Below are positions 26,864 through 35,648 of a stretch of 64,000 nt of DNA, piece after piece. Made by a program: the position numbers and the translations under genes. This DNA is from Spartobacteria bacterium UBA695 (GTDB taxonomy: Bacteria > Verrucomicrobiota > Verrucomicrobiia > Chthoniobacterales > Chthoniobacteraceae): positions 248,001 through 312,000 of the forward strand of contig DBMP01000015.1 of assembly GCA_002298145.1 (NCBI GenBank), given 5' to 3'. Below the pieces are notes generated by a model that did not search any database, was not told the DNA's origin, and was given only the letters and a program-made list of their open reading frames with translations. The stretch's first letter is position 1, and every line of letters starts with the position of its first letter.

Positions 26864-27400
26864 CTATTGACTGACGTCGTATAGCTCCAAGTCGTCAACG
26901 TCGGTCGTCACGAGGCTCGTAATGCCGGAATGAATCCACACTTTTACGTAAGCAGTATCCGCGGGAGCGGTTGCGATAAGCGAATATTGTTTCCATGCGC
27001 TGGCGTCACTCGCAACGTCTGTTTTAATCCCGCCGCTATGTTCTGGGATCTGAATGATCTTCTGCTGTGCGTCCAAAAACAAAAGATAGACGGCGGTGGT
27101 TCCTCCCTCGATATTCCTTGCCCAAAACGTAACGCGATACTTTTTCCCGGGAGCGGCGGCGATCGCGCTTGAAGTTGCGTGCGCTCCGTCCTTGGTGTCT
27201 TTATCTACAACCCGCAGGCCTAACTTTCCGGTGTGGGCTGCATTTGAAGTAATCTCGGTAATTCCGTTTTTCGCAATCGACCATGACGATTCGCCATCCT
27301 CAAAACCTGGATTTGCCAAATCGAGCTTTTGCTCTGCCGAAAGAACTTGGGGAACTAATAAAGCTATTGCCAGAAGATGATGTGGTAATTTTGTTTTCAT
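26864..27400 (-). CDS. Small secreted protein with carbohydrate-binding-module-like fold
   Basis: 178 aa with a signal peptide (LLAIALLVPQVLSA). The mature part, LANPGFEDGESSWSI... followed by GLRVVDKDTKDGAHATSSAIAAAPGKKYRVTFWAR and a last strand DVDDLELYDV, has the layout of a CBM4/CBM22-like galactose-binding jelly roll (N-P-G-F-E-x-G ... W ... Y-x-v-s-f-w-a-r ... DDvel). It would bind a glycan outside the cell. An ATG 18 nt upstream (27418) looks attractive because of a GAGAGG before it, but that ATG overlaps the CATTAA -10 element, so 27400 is taken as the start. No catalytic domain is attached. Confidence 0.7.
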   Translation of the reverse strand: MKTKLPHHLLAIALLVPQVLSAEQKLDLANPGFEDGESSWSIAKNGITEITSNAAHTGKLGLRVVDKDTKDGAHATSSAIAAAPGKKYRVTFWARNIEGGTTAVYLLFLDAQQKIIQIPEHSGGIKTDVASDASAWKQYSLIATAPADTAYVKVWIHSGITSLVTTDVDDLELYDVSQ

Positions 27401-27417
27401 AGGGGGGCGTGAGCTCA

Positions 27418-27471
27418 TTAATGGAGCCTCTCGACTAACATGGCAATTCGGATGTTTGTTTCATTGGAAAC
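27418..27471 (-). promoter_or_regulatory. Regulator site and promoter for the small secreted protein
   Basis: Minus strand: GTTTCCAATGAAAC (27458-27471), 11 nt, TTGCCA (27441-27446), 17 nt, CATTAA (27418-27423). The site begins 4 bp after the acetylesterase stop, giving this gene a promoter separate from the upstream operon. Transcription would begin near 27411, only about 10 nt before the ATG at 27400. Confidence 0.75.
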
Positions 27472-27474
27472 AGA

Positions 27475-29193
27475 CTAGCGACTTGGCTGCTGAAGCGGGA
27501 AATCATCAGTCCGGAATGGCGAGGCCGGAAGTCCGGCTTTGTTGTATAGGTTAGCGGAAGGGTTATCAGCCCAGGCGTACCGCACCGCGACGGGCTGGAG
27601 CACCGATGCGTCTGATACCAGCACCGTCTCGCCTTCGATCACAGCCTTCGCCGGGACAAAGACTCCATCCTTTCCAGCAATGGCAAATCCGTGCAACTCT
27701 GTCGCGGGAACCCTTGGCTCACCAGGGTGAAAATGTGGCGGAGGAACACCGATTTCGAGCCCGCCTTCAGCATGCTCAAACCGAATCCTGATTCGTTGAC
27801 CATCCGCGTCCATCGCTTTATAGATCGGGCCCGAAAACGCAACTGCCTCCCCATATGCGAGATGCCTCGCGGCGAGCGCAACGCGCCTTCCAACATCCCA
27901 TTTATCCTTGGGATGGATATCCTCGCCTTCTCCGATATCGATCGTAACGGCCATGGCCGTATTGGCTACGCCCAGCGCCTTCAATTGTGCTTCGCGAAGA
28001 TTGGCCCAGCTTCCGGGAATGGGAGACCGGGCGTTGAAATTAGCGATCTGCACAAACACGAACGGCAAATCTCCCCGGCCCCAAAGGTTTCGCCACGCCG
28101 AGATCATTGAGGGAAACAGGGTCCGGTATGTGAGAGCTTGCTCCGGGGTATCGGCATTGGATTCGCCCTGGTACCAGATGGCTCCTTTCACCGCAAGCGG
28201 GATGATCGGGGCGAGCATTCCATTATATAGCGTTGTGGGGGCCCACTGGATTTGGTCCGGAGGCACGGGCGGACGCGGCGCGGAAAGGGGGTTTGGCTTG
28301 GGCGGCAGGGTGGCATTCCCGTTGGCCATTGCCTTCTTTGCCTCTTCGTTCCACTGCGCTTCGGAAGTTTTAGACGCCGCAAGCGCCTCTTTGTTCTCCT
28401 CGTTCCATTGAGCCAGCTTGGCGTTGAATTGCTCCATCTCCCGAGGGAAATTCTGCTGACGCTGTTCGAACTCGCCGCAAAACTTTTCCGCCGCATCGGC
28501 ATAAGCCTTAAAATCCGCGCGGCTTTTTAATGTATCCAGGTCCGTCCACGCCTCCGCCTTGGTCCCTCCCCAGCAAGTCTCGATCAACCCTAGCGGCCTG
28601 CCTGTGGCCTCGCGGAGATCGCGGCCAAAATAGTAAGCCACCGCGCTAAAATAGAGCTTGGGAAGCGTCTCCGGGGTGCAGATTTGCCATGAGCCCTTGA
28701 GTCCCTCCGCTTTGCCACTGATATCTGGCGCGGGCTTTGGCGCCGCAATTTTTGGCACGACGAAAAGCCGGAGTTGCGAATCACGGGCCTTGGGAATTTC
28801 CTCCCGGGCGCTGGTGTCGCCCCAGATGCCGCCCGTCATGCCAAACTCCATGTTGGACTGCCCGGAACAAACCCACACGTCGCCCACAAGAACGTCATGC
28901 AAGATAACGGTGTTCTTGCCAATAACCGTTAGCTCCACAGCGGTGCCGGGATCCGCAAGCCGCCCCAGCAGGACCTTCCATTTCCCATCCGGCCCGGTGA
29001 TCGTGGAAGCGCTCACCGAACCCACGCTCACCGTGACCTTTTCATCGGGGTCCGCCCACCCCCAAACAGGCAGCGTGCTTTCCCGTTGAAGCACCATGTG
29101 ATCACCGAAGATGCGCGGGAGGCGGACGTCTGCTTTCACCACGCCACTCGATGCGAAAATGAGCGCGGTGGCGATGAATGCTGAATGTTTCAT
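27475..29193 (-). CDS. Sialate O-acetylesterase-family carbohydrate esterase
   Basis: A 572-aa secreted esterase. After the signal peptide (FIATALIFASSGVVKA), the N-terminal DVRLPRIFGDHMVLQRE is the family hallmark. The SGNH-type nucleophile lies in VCSGQSNMEFG, and a second conserved block, AIWYQGESNA, precedes the C-terminal catalytic part. It removes O-acetyl groups from sugars in glycans; family members act on sialic acid or plant polysaccharides. A Lys/Glu-rich helical insertion (about residues 235-310) is an odd addition. The ATG at 29193 lies 11 nt after the mannosidase stop; an upstream TTG overlaps that gene. Confidence 0.88.
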   Translation of the reverse strand: MKHSAFIATALIFASSGVVKADVRLPRIFGDHMVLQRESTLPVWGWADPDEKVTVSVGSVSASTITGPDGKWKVLLGRLADPGTAVELTVIGKNTVILHDVLVGDVWVCSGQSNMEFGMTGGIWGDTSAREEIPKARDSQLRLFVVPKIAAPKPAPDISGKAEGLKGSWQICTPETLPKLYFSAVAYYFGRDLREATGRPLGLIETCWGGTKAEAWTDLDTLKSRADFKAYADAAEKFCGEFEQRQQNFPREMEQFNAKLAQWNEENKEALAASKTSEAQWNEEAKKAMANGNATLPPKPNPLSAPRPPVPPDQIQWAPTTLYNGMLAPIIPLAVKGAIWYQGESNADTPEQALTYRTLFPSMISAWRNLWGRGDLPFVFVQIANFNARSPIPGSWANLREAQLKALGVANTAMAVTIDIGEGEDIHPKDKWDVGRRVALAARHLAYGEAVAFSGPIYKAMDADGQRIRIRFEHAEGGLEIGVPPPHFHPGEPRVPATELHGFAIAGKDGVFVPAKAVIEGETVLVSDASVLQPVAVRYAWADNPSANLYNKAGLPASPFRTDDFPLQQPSR

Positions 29194-29204
29194 AACCAGA
29201 CAGT

Positions 29205-32200
29205 TCAAAGTTCGGCATCCAACCGAAGCGTGATGATCTCGAAAGGTGTAATATTTAGCATTACCCGCCCATTGTTCAATTCGAGCTGCTCGATCGGGTT
29301 TTCAAGCAAGTCGGCGCGACTGATGGATCTCACCGGCAGCGTTGTATGGAAACAAACGGGACCGCGCGCTCCACGGGCTTCGTAGAGGCGAACGATGAGG
29401 CTGGAGCCGTCCTCGCTCCGCTTGATCGTCTCGATCATGACGCCCGCGCTGCCCGTTTCGAAAAACGACTGCGTAGCAGCCAGCATACCTGATTTTACCG
29501 GCAATGGGGTTACTATTGGCGAGACATTGAGCTGATAAGCCTCTTCGATCACGCGGCCTTCGGCCAAATCGCCCCGATGGGGAAGCAGCGAGTAGGTAAA
29601 CTGATGGGATCCCCTGTCAGCCGTGGGGTCCGGACTGGTCGAAGACCGCAGGAGGCTCAGGCTGATCACATTCCCGTGAATATCATAGCCGTATTTGCAA
29701 TCATTGAGCAGCGCCACCCCGTACCCGGTTTCGGAGAGGTCGGCCCATTTGTGAGCGCACACTTCGAAACGGGCCACGTCCCAACTCGTGTTATAATGCG
29801 TCGGGCGCTCAATATGGCCGAACTGCGTTTCGTACGTTGCCCGGCTGGAATGAACATCAACGGGGAAGGCCACCCGTAGGAGCTTATTCCGCTCCTGCCA
29901 ATCCACCGAGGTCTCAAAGTCAATTCGCTTCGAACCAGCCTTCAGGACGATCGCCTGTACCAGCTTGGAGTTTCCAAAACTTCTCTCCACACGGACAACG
30001 CCCCGCAGCGGTCCGGATTCAAGGATGGCGATCCGGTCCGCCATGCGCAGATTTTTCACCTGCTCCTTATAGTAAATGTCGATGTCCCAGGCGTCGTTCA
30101 GCGAATGATTGGAGTCCGGATGAAGTTGAAGAAGATTCCCTTCGCATCCTGGCGCGATGACCTCTCTGCCGTTTGTTTCCAGATCGGTAACACTCCGTAA
30201 CAGACCCTCGCGGGTAATACACAGGCGAATCAGCCCATTTTCCATCACCACCACTCCATCTCGCTCGTGGACGGAAACCGGCGCCACCGTTTCGGGCGTT
30301 TGAAAAGCCGCGGGTTCGGCCTCGTCCACGATCCGGTATCCGCAAGCGGGCAGATCAACCACCAACGGCTTTCCATGCAGCTCGATCAATTCACGCCGTT
30401 CGAACCCCAGGGTATTGAAAATCTGAACCGGCTTTTGGAATCGCGAGGTGTCGATCGTTCCATTCAAGGCATCCAATGATGACCGAATGACGGAATCGCC
30501 TAGTTCCTTAATTGTTTGATAATCCCTGGTACTATCTTCATATACCCACTGAATGGACGATCCGGGAATGATATCGTGAAATTGATTAAGGAGCAGAAGT
30601 TTCCACGCCCGCTCCAATGCATGGGCATGCCGGTGCGGATCTTTTGCGTCGATCCCAGTGACATCATAAATGGCACGCGCGGGATCGGCGGCGGATTCTA
30701 CCCGGTCCTTCACTAGCACCGCACTTAACGTATCAAAAAGCTCCGCGTCGCGCAGGAGAAACTCTCCCCGGCGATTGGCACGTTTGTTCCGGGCATGGGT
30801 CGTGTACGTGCCGCGATGAAATTCAAGATAGAGCTCGCCAACCCAGACGGGCAAATCGCGGACATCGGCTTTGGCTTTGCCGGAGAATGCTGCCACTTTT
30901 TCCAGTTTCAGCTTCGGCAAGCCATCCAGATTTTGCATCCGTTTGGCCTGTTCCAGCATCGTCACCGTCGGACCGCCGCCGCCATCACCAAATCCAAACA
31001 AATAGAGCGACCGGCTTGCATGCCCATGTTCTTTGAAGTTTGAAACATTATAGAGCAGCTCCTTCGGGCTCATTCGCCCGCTATAGGTATCGGCGGGAGG
31101 GAAGTGACTGAAGATCCGCGTTCCATCAATGCCCTCCCAAAGAAAGGTATGATGCGGGAATTTGTTAAACTGGCTCCATGAGATCTTCTGGGTCACAAAT
31201 AGGTCGATGCCACATCCGCGGTAGATTTGCGGCAGCGCGGCGGAATACCCAAAGACATCCGGCAGCCAGGCGTCGCGGGTCTCGTAACCGAATTCTTCTT
31301 TGAAAAAGCGTTTGCCGTAGATGAGTTGACGGATGAGCGATTCGCCGGAAGTCAGGTTGCAATCGGCCTCCACCCACATCGAGCCGATGGGTTCCCACTG
31401 CCCCCGCTTCACCTGGTCGCGAATGCCTTCGTAGATCGCGGGATAGAAATGTTTCATCCACGCGTATTGCTGTGCTTGGGAACATCCGAAAACATAGTCG
31501 GGATAGCGCTCCATGTAGTCCAGAGCCGTGGAAAACGTCCGGGCACATTTGCGGATGGTCTCCCTCAAAGGCCAGAGCCACGCTGTGTCGATATGCGCGT
31601 GCCCCACGGCCGAAAGCTGGTGAACCGTGTCGCCGTTCTTCTTCGAAAGCACCTCTTTAAGCGCCTCGCGGGCCGGTGCGATCGTGCAGCTATCCGCCAC
31701 ATCGAGAGCGTTCAATGATTCGTTGAGCGCATAGCGAAGTTCGGCGCGACGCTGGCTATCGGCGGGCAACGCTAGCATTAACTCCATGGCCACCTTATAG
31801 TCGTAATAGTAATCGAACGCCTCCCGGTCGACTGAGGCCAATTCCGCTTGAGCAAGCCGGAAAAGGGGGCCGGATCTTTCAATAATGCCACCGCCGATTC
31901 CGCTACGATCGACGATATTCGCAGCCGCTTCGACGTAAAACTCAAACGACTCACCGCCCTCGGCGCAACGGGTTATCTCAATGTCGTCGCGGTTCGCATT
32001 GAGCGCGCGATAAACCTCGCCATCCCGATAAATCAAGCCCTCGGCGGTGAACCCCTCGCCCTCTCCGAGGTGATCCGTCAGTCGCATCAGCACCACGACT
32101 TCCTGCCCGGCCCAAACCTTCGGAACCCGCCCGCGCACCCGGAACCAAGCCGTGTCCCACTGGGGGCCCCACGCGTCACCGACAGCGAAAGGCGTATACG

Positions 32201-32351
32201 CAGCTTCCAGCGCCGCCTGCAACGGCACCGGTTCCCCACCCACGGGCCACATGGCCAGTCCGACTGGCGCTTTGAGCGGATGAATAAGCGCATCAATGTA
32301 AGCCAAGGCGTTAACGATGCGGTCTTCGGTCAATTTGGGATGTTTAATCAT
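29205..32351 (-). CDS. Alpha-mannosidase, glycoside hydrolase family 38
   Basis: A 1048-aa retaining GH38 enzyme. Zinc and active-site signatures are seen in GHAHIDTAWLW (H251, H253, D255) and in the nucleophile motif AWLPDVFGYSAALPQ (D365). The central helix domain (RGTYTTHARNKRANRR) and beta-rich C-terminal domains follow. Length fits the bacterial/lysosomal type. There is no signal peptide, so it probably acts in the cytoplasm on imported mannosides, next to the MFS transporter of the same operon. It lies 29 bp after the DUF5703-type gene. Confidence 0.93.
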   Translation of the reverse strand: MIKHPKLTEDRIVNALAYIDALIHPLKAPVGLAMWPVGGEPVPLQAALEAAYTPFAVGDAWGPQWDTAWFRVRGRVPKVWAGQEVVVLMRLTDHLGEGEGFTAEGLIYRDGEVYRALNANRDDIEITRCAEGGESFEFYVEAAANIVDRSGIGGGIIERSGPLFRLAQAELASVDREAFDYYYDYKVAMELMLALPADSQRRAELRYALNESLNALDVADSCTIAPAREALKEVLSKKNGDTVHQLSAVGHAHIDTAWLWPLRETIRKCARTFSTALDYMERYPDYVFGCSQAQQYAWMKHFYPAIYEGIRDQVKRGQWEPIGSMWVEADCNLTSGESLIRQLIYGKRFFKEEFGYETRDAWLPDVFGYSAALPQIYRGCGIDLFVTQKISWSQFNKFPHHTFLWEGIDGTRIFSHFPPADTYSGRMSPKELLYNVSNFKEHGHASRSLYLFGFGDGGGGPTVTMLEQAKRMQNLDGLPKLKLEKVAAFSGKAKADVRDLPVWVGELYLEFHRGTYTTHARNKRANRRGEFLLRDAELFDTLSAVLVKDRVESAADPARAIYDVTGIDAKDPHRHAHALERAWKLLLLNQFHDIIPGSSIQWVYEDSTRDYQTIKELGDSVIRSSLDALNGTIDTSRFQKPVQIFNTLGFERRELIELHGKPLVVDLPACGYRIVDEAEPAAFQTPETVAPVSVHERDGVVVMENGLIRLCITREGLLRSVTDLETNGREVIAPGCEGNLLQLHPDSNHSLNDAWDIDIYYKEQVKNLRMADRIAILESGPLRGVVRVERSFGNSKLVQAIVLKAGSKRIDFETSVDWQERNKLLRVAFPVDVHSSRATYETQFGHIERPTHYNTSWDVARFEVCAHKWADLSETGYGVALLNDCKYGYDIHGNVISLSLLRSSTSPDPTADRGSHQFTYSLLPHRGDLAEGRVIEEAYQLNVSPIVTPLPVKSGMLAATQSFFETGSAGVMIETIKRSEDGSSLIVRLYEARGARGPVCFHTTLPVRSISRADLLENPIEQLELNNGRVMLNITPFEIITLRLDAEL

Positions 32352-32380
32352 GAAGGGTATTATTGGTTATGCACAAGGCT

Positions 32381-34234
32381 TTAGCTTTCGGATGCCGGGT
32401 AGCGGATTTCCCAGCCTTCGTCGGTAGCGCTCAATTCTTCAATGAGCATTCCGCCACGGTACATTCCTGAAACGGTCGCACGGCCAGAAAGCGGCACCTT
32501 AAAAGAGACGTTCCACTTTGGCGGCCACGTCGGGAGAAGGTAGACTTCATTACCGACCTTCTGGCACACCATTTTTTGCAACGTGATCATCCCAGTGCTT
32601 CCACGGCGCATTTCGGAAATCGAATCGCCATCCGGCCTGCGCAAGCCATCGGACCGCTCCCCTGCGCAACCGCTCGAAAAGATCGTCTTCAAGGCCTCGG
32701 CAGCCTCCGCCTCCAAGCCCAGGCACGCAGCCTGAATTCCATCCGGCCTACAGCCTCCTGCGTCCTTGTAAATACGGGCATCGAAGATCCGTTTGCCACG
32801 CTCATCTTCCAGCACTGGAAGCGCGGGCAGGGCTGCGCGCATTTTTTTCCAGCTCTGGCGTTCCCGCGCAGAGATGGAAGCACTATGCACCGAAAGCAGC
32901 CCTTCCAGCATACACGCAAGCCCGGCGATGTCAGGCAGCCTGGAGGCAGCGCTAAAACATCCGCCGGGCTGGGTATAGAGCTTGCGGAAAAAGGTGAACA
33001 CCGCGCGCGCCATCGGCAGAAGAGTGTCATCCAAAAAACGTTTTTCACCGACCGCCTTGTGGTAATCCAACATCAACAGCGATAGCTCCAGGCTACTAGT
33101 CCAGCAATTCCGGAAACAGGGATTGCCGCTGTCCGCAGGCGATACGTCCTCGTGGTCAAACCACGTTTTGGGGGTAAACTCGGGCAGCGGAAGCATCTCA
33201 TCGTAATCACCGGCTCCGAGCATCGCCCAGTAAGCCAGCCGCGTGTTCTCAAAACGGTATGCGCCACCCCGGCAACGGTTATCGCCGTGATCCGGACCGA
33301 ATGGATTTAGCGCAATCCCGGAGGCCAACCGATGCCGTTGCCAAATGTAGCCATCATTAATCTTTTGGGCCTCTGGAAATCCGCTCAGCACAATCCAGCT
33401 CCGGCTCCAGAAACGCTGCCACCATGCCGCATGCGCGTTCCAGGTCGCAGCGGCATCGAGCGCGAGCAACTTCTGAAACATGGCGCTCAGATCGCTTTTC
33501 CATGAGGCAACCTCCGGGGACTGAGCCGCGTGGATAACGACGAACACCCGGGATGCTTTGGCTGGAACTTCCGAAGCCACGGAATGCCTGGAATCGCGCT
33601 TCAACCCAGGCCCGCCGAGGCATCCGCCAAAGGTCCGAAAAGGAAGCGGATCACGCACTTGCCCAAGCGCCTTCGCTTCGCATTCGTCTTCGCAAACGGA
33701 CGCCTTGGGGTGGTAATGCCACAGCACCGTGTCCTTAACACCTTGAAATTCGACGTCTCCCAATAGCCTTTTTGCAGAGCGCCCACAAACGACCTCCCCA
33801 TGCATGTCGAATGCCGATCCTCCCTCAGATTCAACGACAATCGCTGGATGATTCGCATCCACCCGAATGCGCATTGAAAAATTTTCGTGAGCAGAGAAAA
33901 TTCGCACTGAGGAATCGTCGGGCCGAATTTCGAATTTCGTATCGCGGGCGGTCAGCGACGCAGGCTCGGTCCCTATCCGAATTTCGCCAACCCGTACCAA
34001 CCAGCCATTAGCGTCCCATGCATCCCGCTTGGAAATAGATAACCAGACCGCTCCGTTCGTCTCAAGCCATACGTTCGTAACGATGTCGCCATTCCCCAAC
34101 GACACACTCTCCGCGGAGGATCGCCCCGCACCGGTCCAAACAACCCGTGCGGCGCGCGCGGCAGCCAGCCCCTCTTCGGCTTGTTCTTCCGAAGAATTCT
34201 CCGCACCAACGTTCAATCCGGAATACTGGGTCAT
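32381..34234 (-). CDS. DUF5703-type putative glycoside hydrolase, (alpha/alpha)6 barrel
   Basis: A 617-aa protein whose N-terminal beta-sandwich has the DUF5703 start: VSLGNGDIVTNVWLETNGAVWLSISKRDAWDANG. A helical (alpha/alpha)6-type region follows, with AWWQRFWSRSWIVL and FENTRLAYWAMLGAGDYDEML, as in GH65/GH95-related enzymes, and the closing beta segment contains LLPTWPPKWNVSFKV. The family is unassigned enzymatically, but its members sit in glycan loci. It appears shorter than I recall for the family (roughly 750 aa), mainly between the first and second helical repeats. The ATG at 34234 has CAGG nine nt upstream. There is no signal peptide. Confidence 0.7.
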   Translation of the reverse strand: MTQYSGLNVGAENSSEEQAEEGLAAARAARVVWTGAGRSSAESVSLGNGDIVTNVWLETNGAVWLSISKRDAWDANGWLVRVGEIRIGTEPASLTARDTKFEIRPDDSSVRIFSAHENFSMRIRVDANHPAIVVESEGGSAFDMHGEVVCGRSAKRLLGDVEFQGVKDTVLWHYHPKASVCEDECEAKALGQVRDPLPFRTFGGCLGGPGLKRDSRHSVASEVPAKASRVFVVIHAAQSPEVASWKSDLSAMFQKLLALDAAATWNAHAAWWQRFWSRSWIVLSGFPEAQKINDGYIWQRHRLASGIALNPFGPDHGDNRCRGGAYRFENTRLAYWAMLGAGDYDEMLPLPEFTPKTWFDHEDVSPADSGNPCFRNCWTSSLELSLLMLDYHKAVGEKRFLDDTLLPMARAVFTFFRKLYTQPGGCFSAASRLPDIAGLACMLEGLLSVHSASISARERQSWKKMRAALPALPVLEDERGKRIFDARIYKDAGGCRPDGIQAACLGLEAEAAEALKTIFSSGCAGERSDGLRRPDGDSISEMRRGSTGMITLQKMVCQKVGNEVYLLPTWPPKWNVSFKVPLSGRATVSGMYRGGMLIEELSATDEGWEIRYPASES

Positions 34235-34271
34235 ATTGATCAACCTGACGGTTTGATGATTTCGCTATCGG

Positions 34272-35645
34272 CTATTCCGGCGCGACGTAGTGTTCAGGCC
34301 CGCCCAAAGCCATAAACTTCGAATGGAGCGCGATCAGTAGAGCCAGCGACACAAACGCAACGACTGAACCGGCATAAAATGTATAGCTATAGTTATGGCT
34401 GGTATAATCCAGGAGCCAACCCACCGACGGCCCTTGGAGAATGCCGAGAAGGCTCCCGATGATCCCTCCCGCAGAGGCGAGTTCCGCGAACCGGGCACTT
34501 GGCAGCAAGCGTTGCCCCAGCGAAGCCGTGACGGTAAAATACGTTCCCGAAATAACCCCATGGGCGACGAGCGCGGCCCCATAGAGCCCCGGGGTGTGCG
34601 CGAAGGCTCCGCTGCACAGCGCCACCACGCCGTAAATGCCCATCATCACCATGCCCATGCGCAAAGGGTGAAAGCGATCGGCCAACGCGCCGAGCGGATA
34701 GGCCAAAACGAGTGAAATAATATACGTCAACGCCAGACACTTGCCATAGGCCTCCGTGCCCATACCTACCGCCGCCGCATAAAAGATGCTGAAAAGATTG
34801 ACGGGGCCAAAGGCAAGAGCGGCCAATGCCATCGCGATAAAAAATAATACATAGTAGGCATTGCCAAAGCAGTCCCTGAAATAGCCCCTAGTGGCAGCTA
34901 CCGCGCCGTGACGAGCCGCAGCAGGGGCTTCCGGAGGATACTCGCCCTCCTTTACCCTCAGACACATCAGCCCGAAGCCCACGCCGTAAAGCAGGCCAAA
35001 GCCAGCAAAGATCTCGACGTAAGCCGTCCGGGCGTGTTTGAGCAAATAGTAGTTGAACAAAATGCCCGCGATCAGCCCCAGGGCCCGGAACAGCCCGTAG
35101 AAACGCCCAATCACCCGGCGCGGAACGACGTCATTTACCAGGCCGCCAAATAGCCCCGTCGCCGTGATGCTTCCAAACTCAAAGGCCCCCCATGACAGCC
35201 CGAGCGCCACGATAACCCACGCGTTCTCCCCAACCGACCCGAACAGGCGGTGCAGGCTCGCACCAATCTGCGGGCTGAACGCCAACCCCAGCATCCCCAC
35301 GACCGTCACGGGGGTCATGAGGAGCAGAAAAGGAATCCGCCTTCCCCAGCGACCGCGGTGCCGGTCGGATTTATAGCTGATAATGGGGCTGAAGATCAGG
35401 CCGATAAACGCCGGTATCGAGCTGAGCAAGATTCCCGTGGTCAGGTCCGAGGCGCCAAACGCTTTCAGTAAGATTTGCAGGATGGGCGGCACCGCACGGT
35501 CCTTCATTGACCAGGCAAAGTCGCCCCAAAGCAACCAACAGAACAGCGCGATCAATCCGCCGGTAGTATACGTCAGCGTGCCGACGGTCCATTTTCGCGG
35601 GCTGGCCGAGGTCTGCGCCTGCTTGGTCTCTTGGTTCTCAGTCAT
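34272..35645 (-). CDS. MFS sugar transporter
   Basis: 457 aa with about twelve hydrophobic helices. The loop between helices 2 and 3 has SDRHRGRWGRRIPFLLL, a variant of the MFS D-R-x-G-R-R motif close to the sugar:cation symporter (SLC45/GPH) group. The second half repeats the pattern as LADRFHPLRMG. The gene begins 3 nt after the heparinase-like gene and is followed by cytoplasmic glycosidases. Import of an oligosaccharide or disaccharide product is therefore the natural role. The substrate cannot be read from sequence. Confidence 0.85.
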   Translation of the reverse strand: MTENQETKQAQTSASPRKWTVGTLTYTTGGLIALFCWLLWGDFAWSMKDRAVPPILQILLKAFGASDLTTGILLSSIPAFIGLIFSPIISYKSDRHRGRWGRRIPFLLLMTPVTVVGMLGLAFSPQIGASLHRLFGSVGENAWVIVALGLSWGAFEFGSITATGLFGGLVNDVVPRRVIGRFYGLFRALGLIAGILFNYYLLKHARTAYVEIFAGFGLLYGVGFGLMCLRVKEGEYPPEAPAAARHGAVAATRGYFRDCFGNAYYVLFFIAMALAALAFGPVNLFSIFYAAAVGMGTEAYGKCLALTYIISLVLAYPLGALADRFHPLRMGMVMMGIYGVVALCSGAFAHTPGLYGAALVAHGVISGTYFTVTASLGQRLLPSARFAELASAGGIIGSLLGILQGPSVGWLLDYTSHNYSYTFYAGSVVAFVSLALLIALHSKFMALGGPEHYVAPE

Positions 35646-35648
35646 GGC

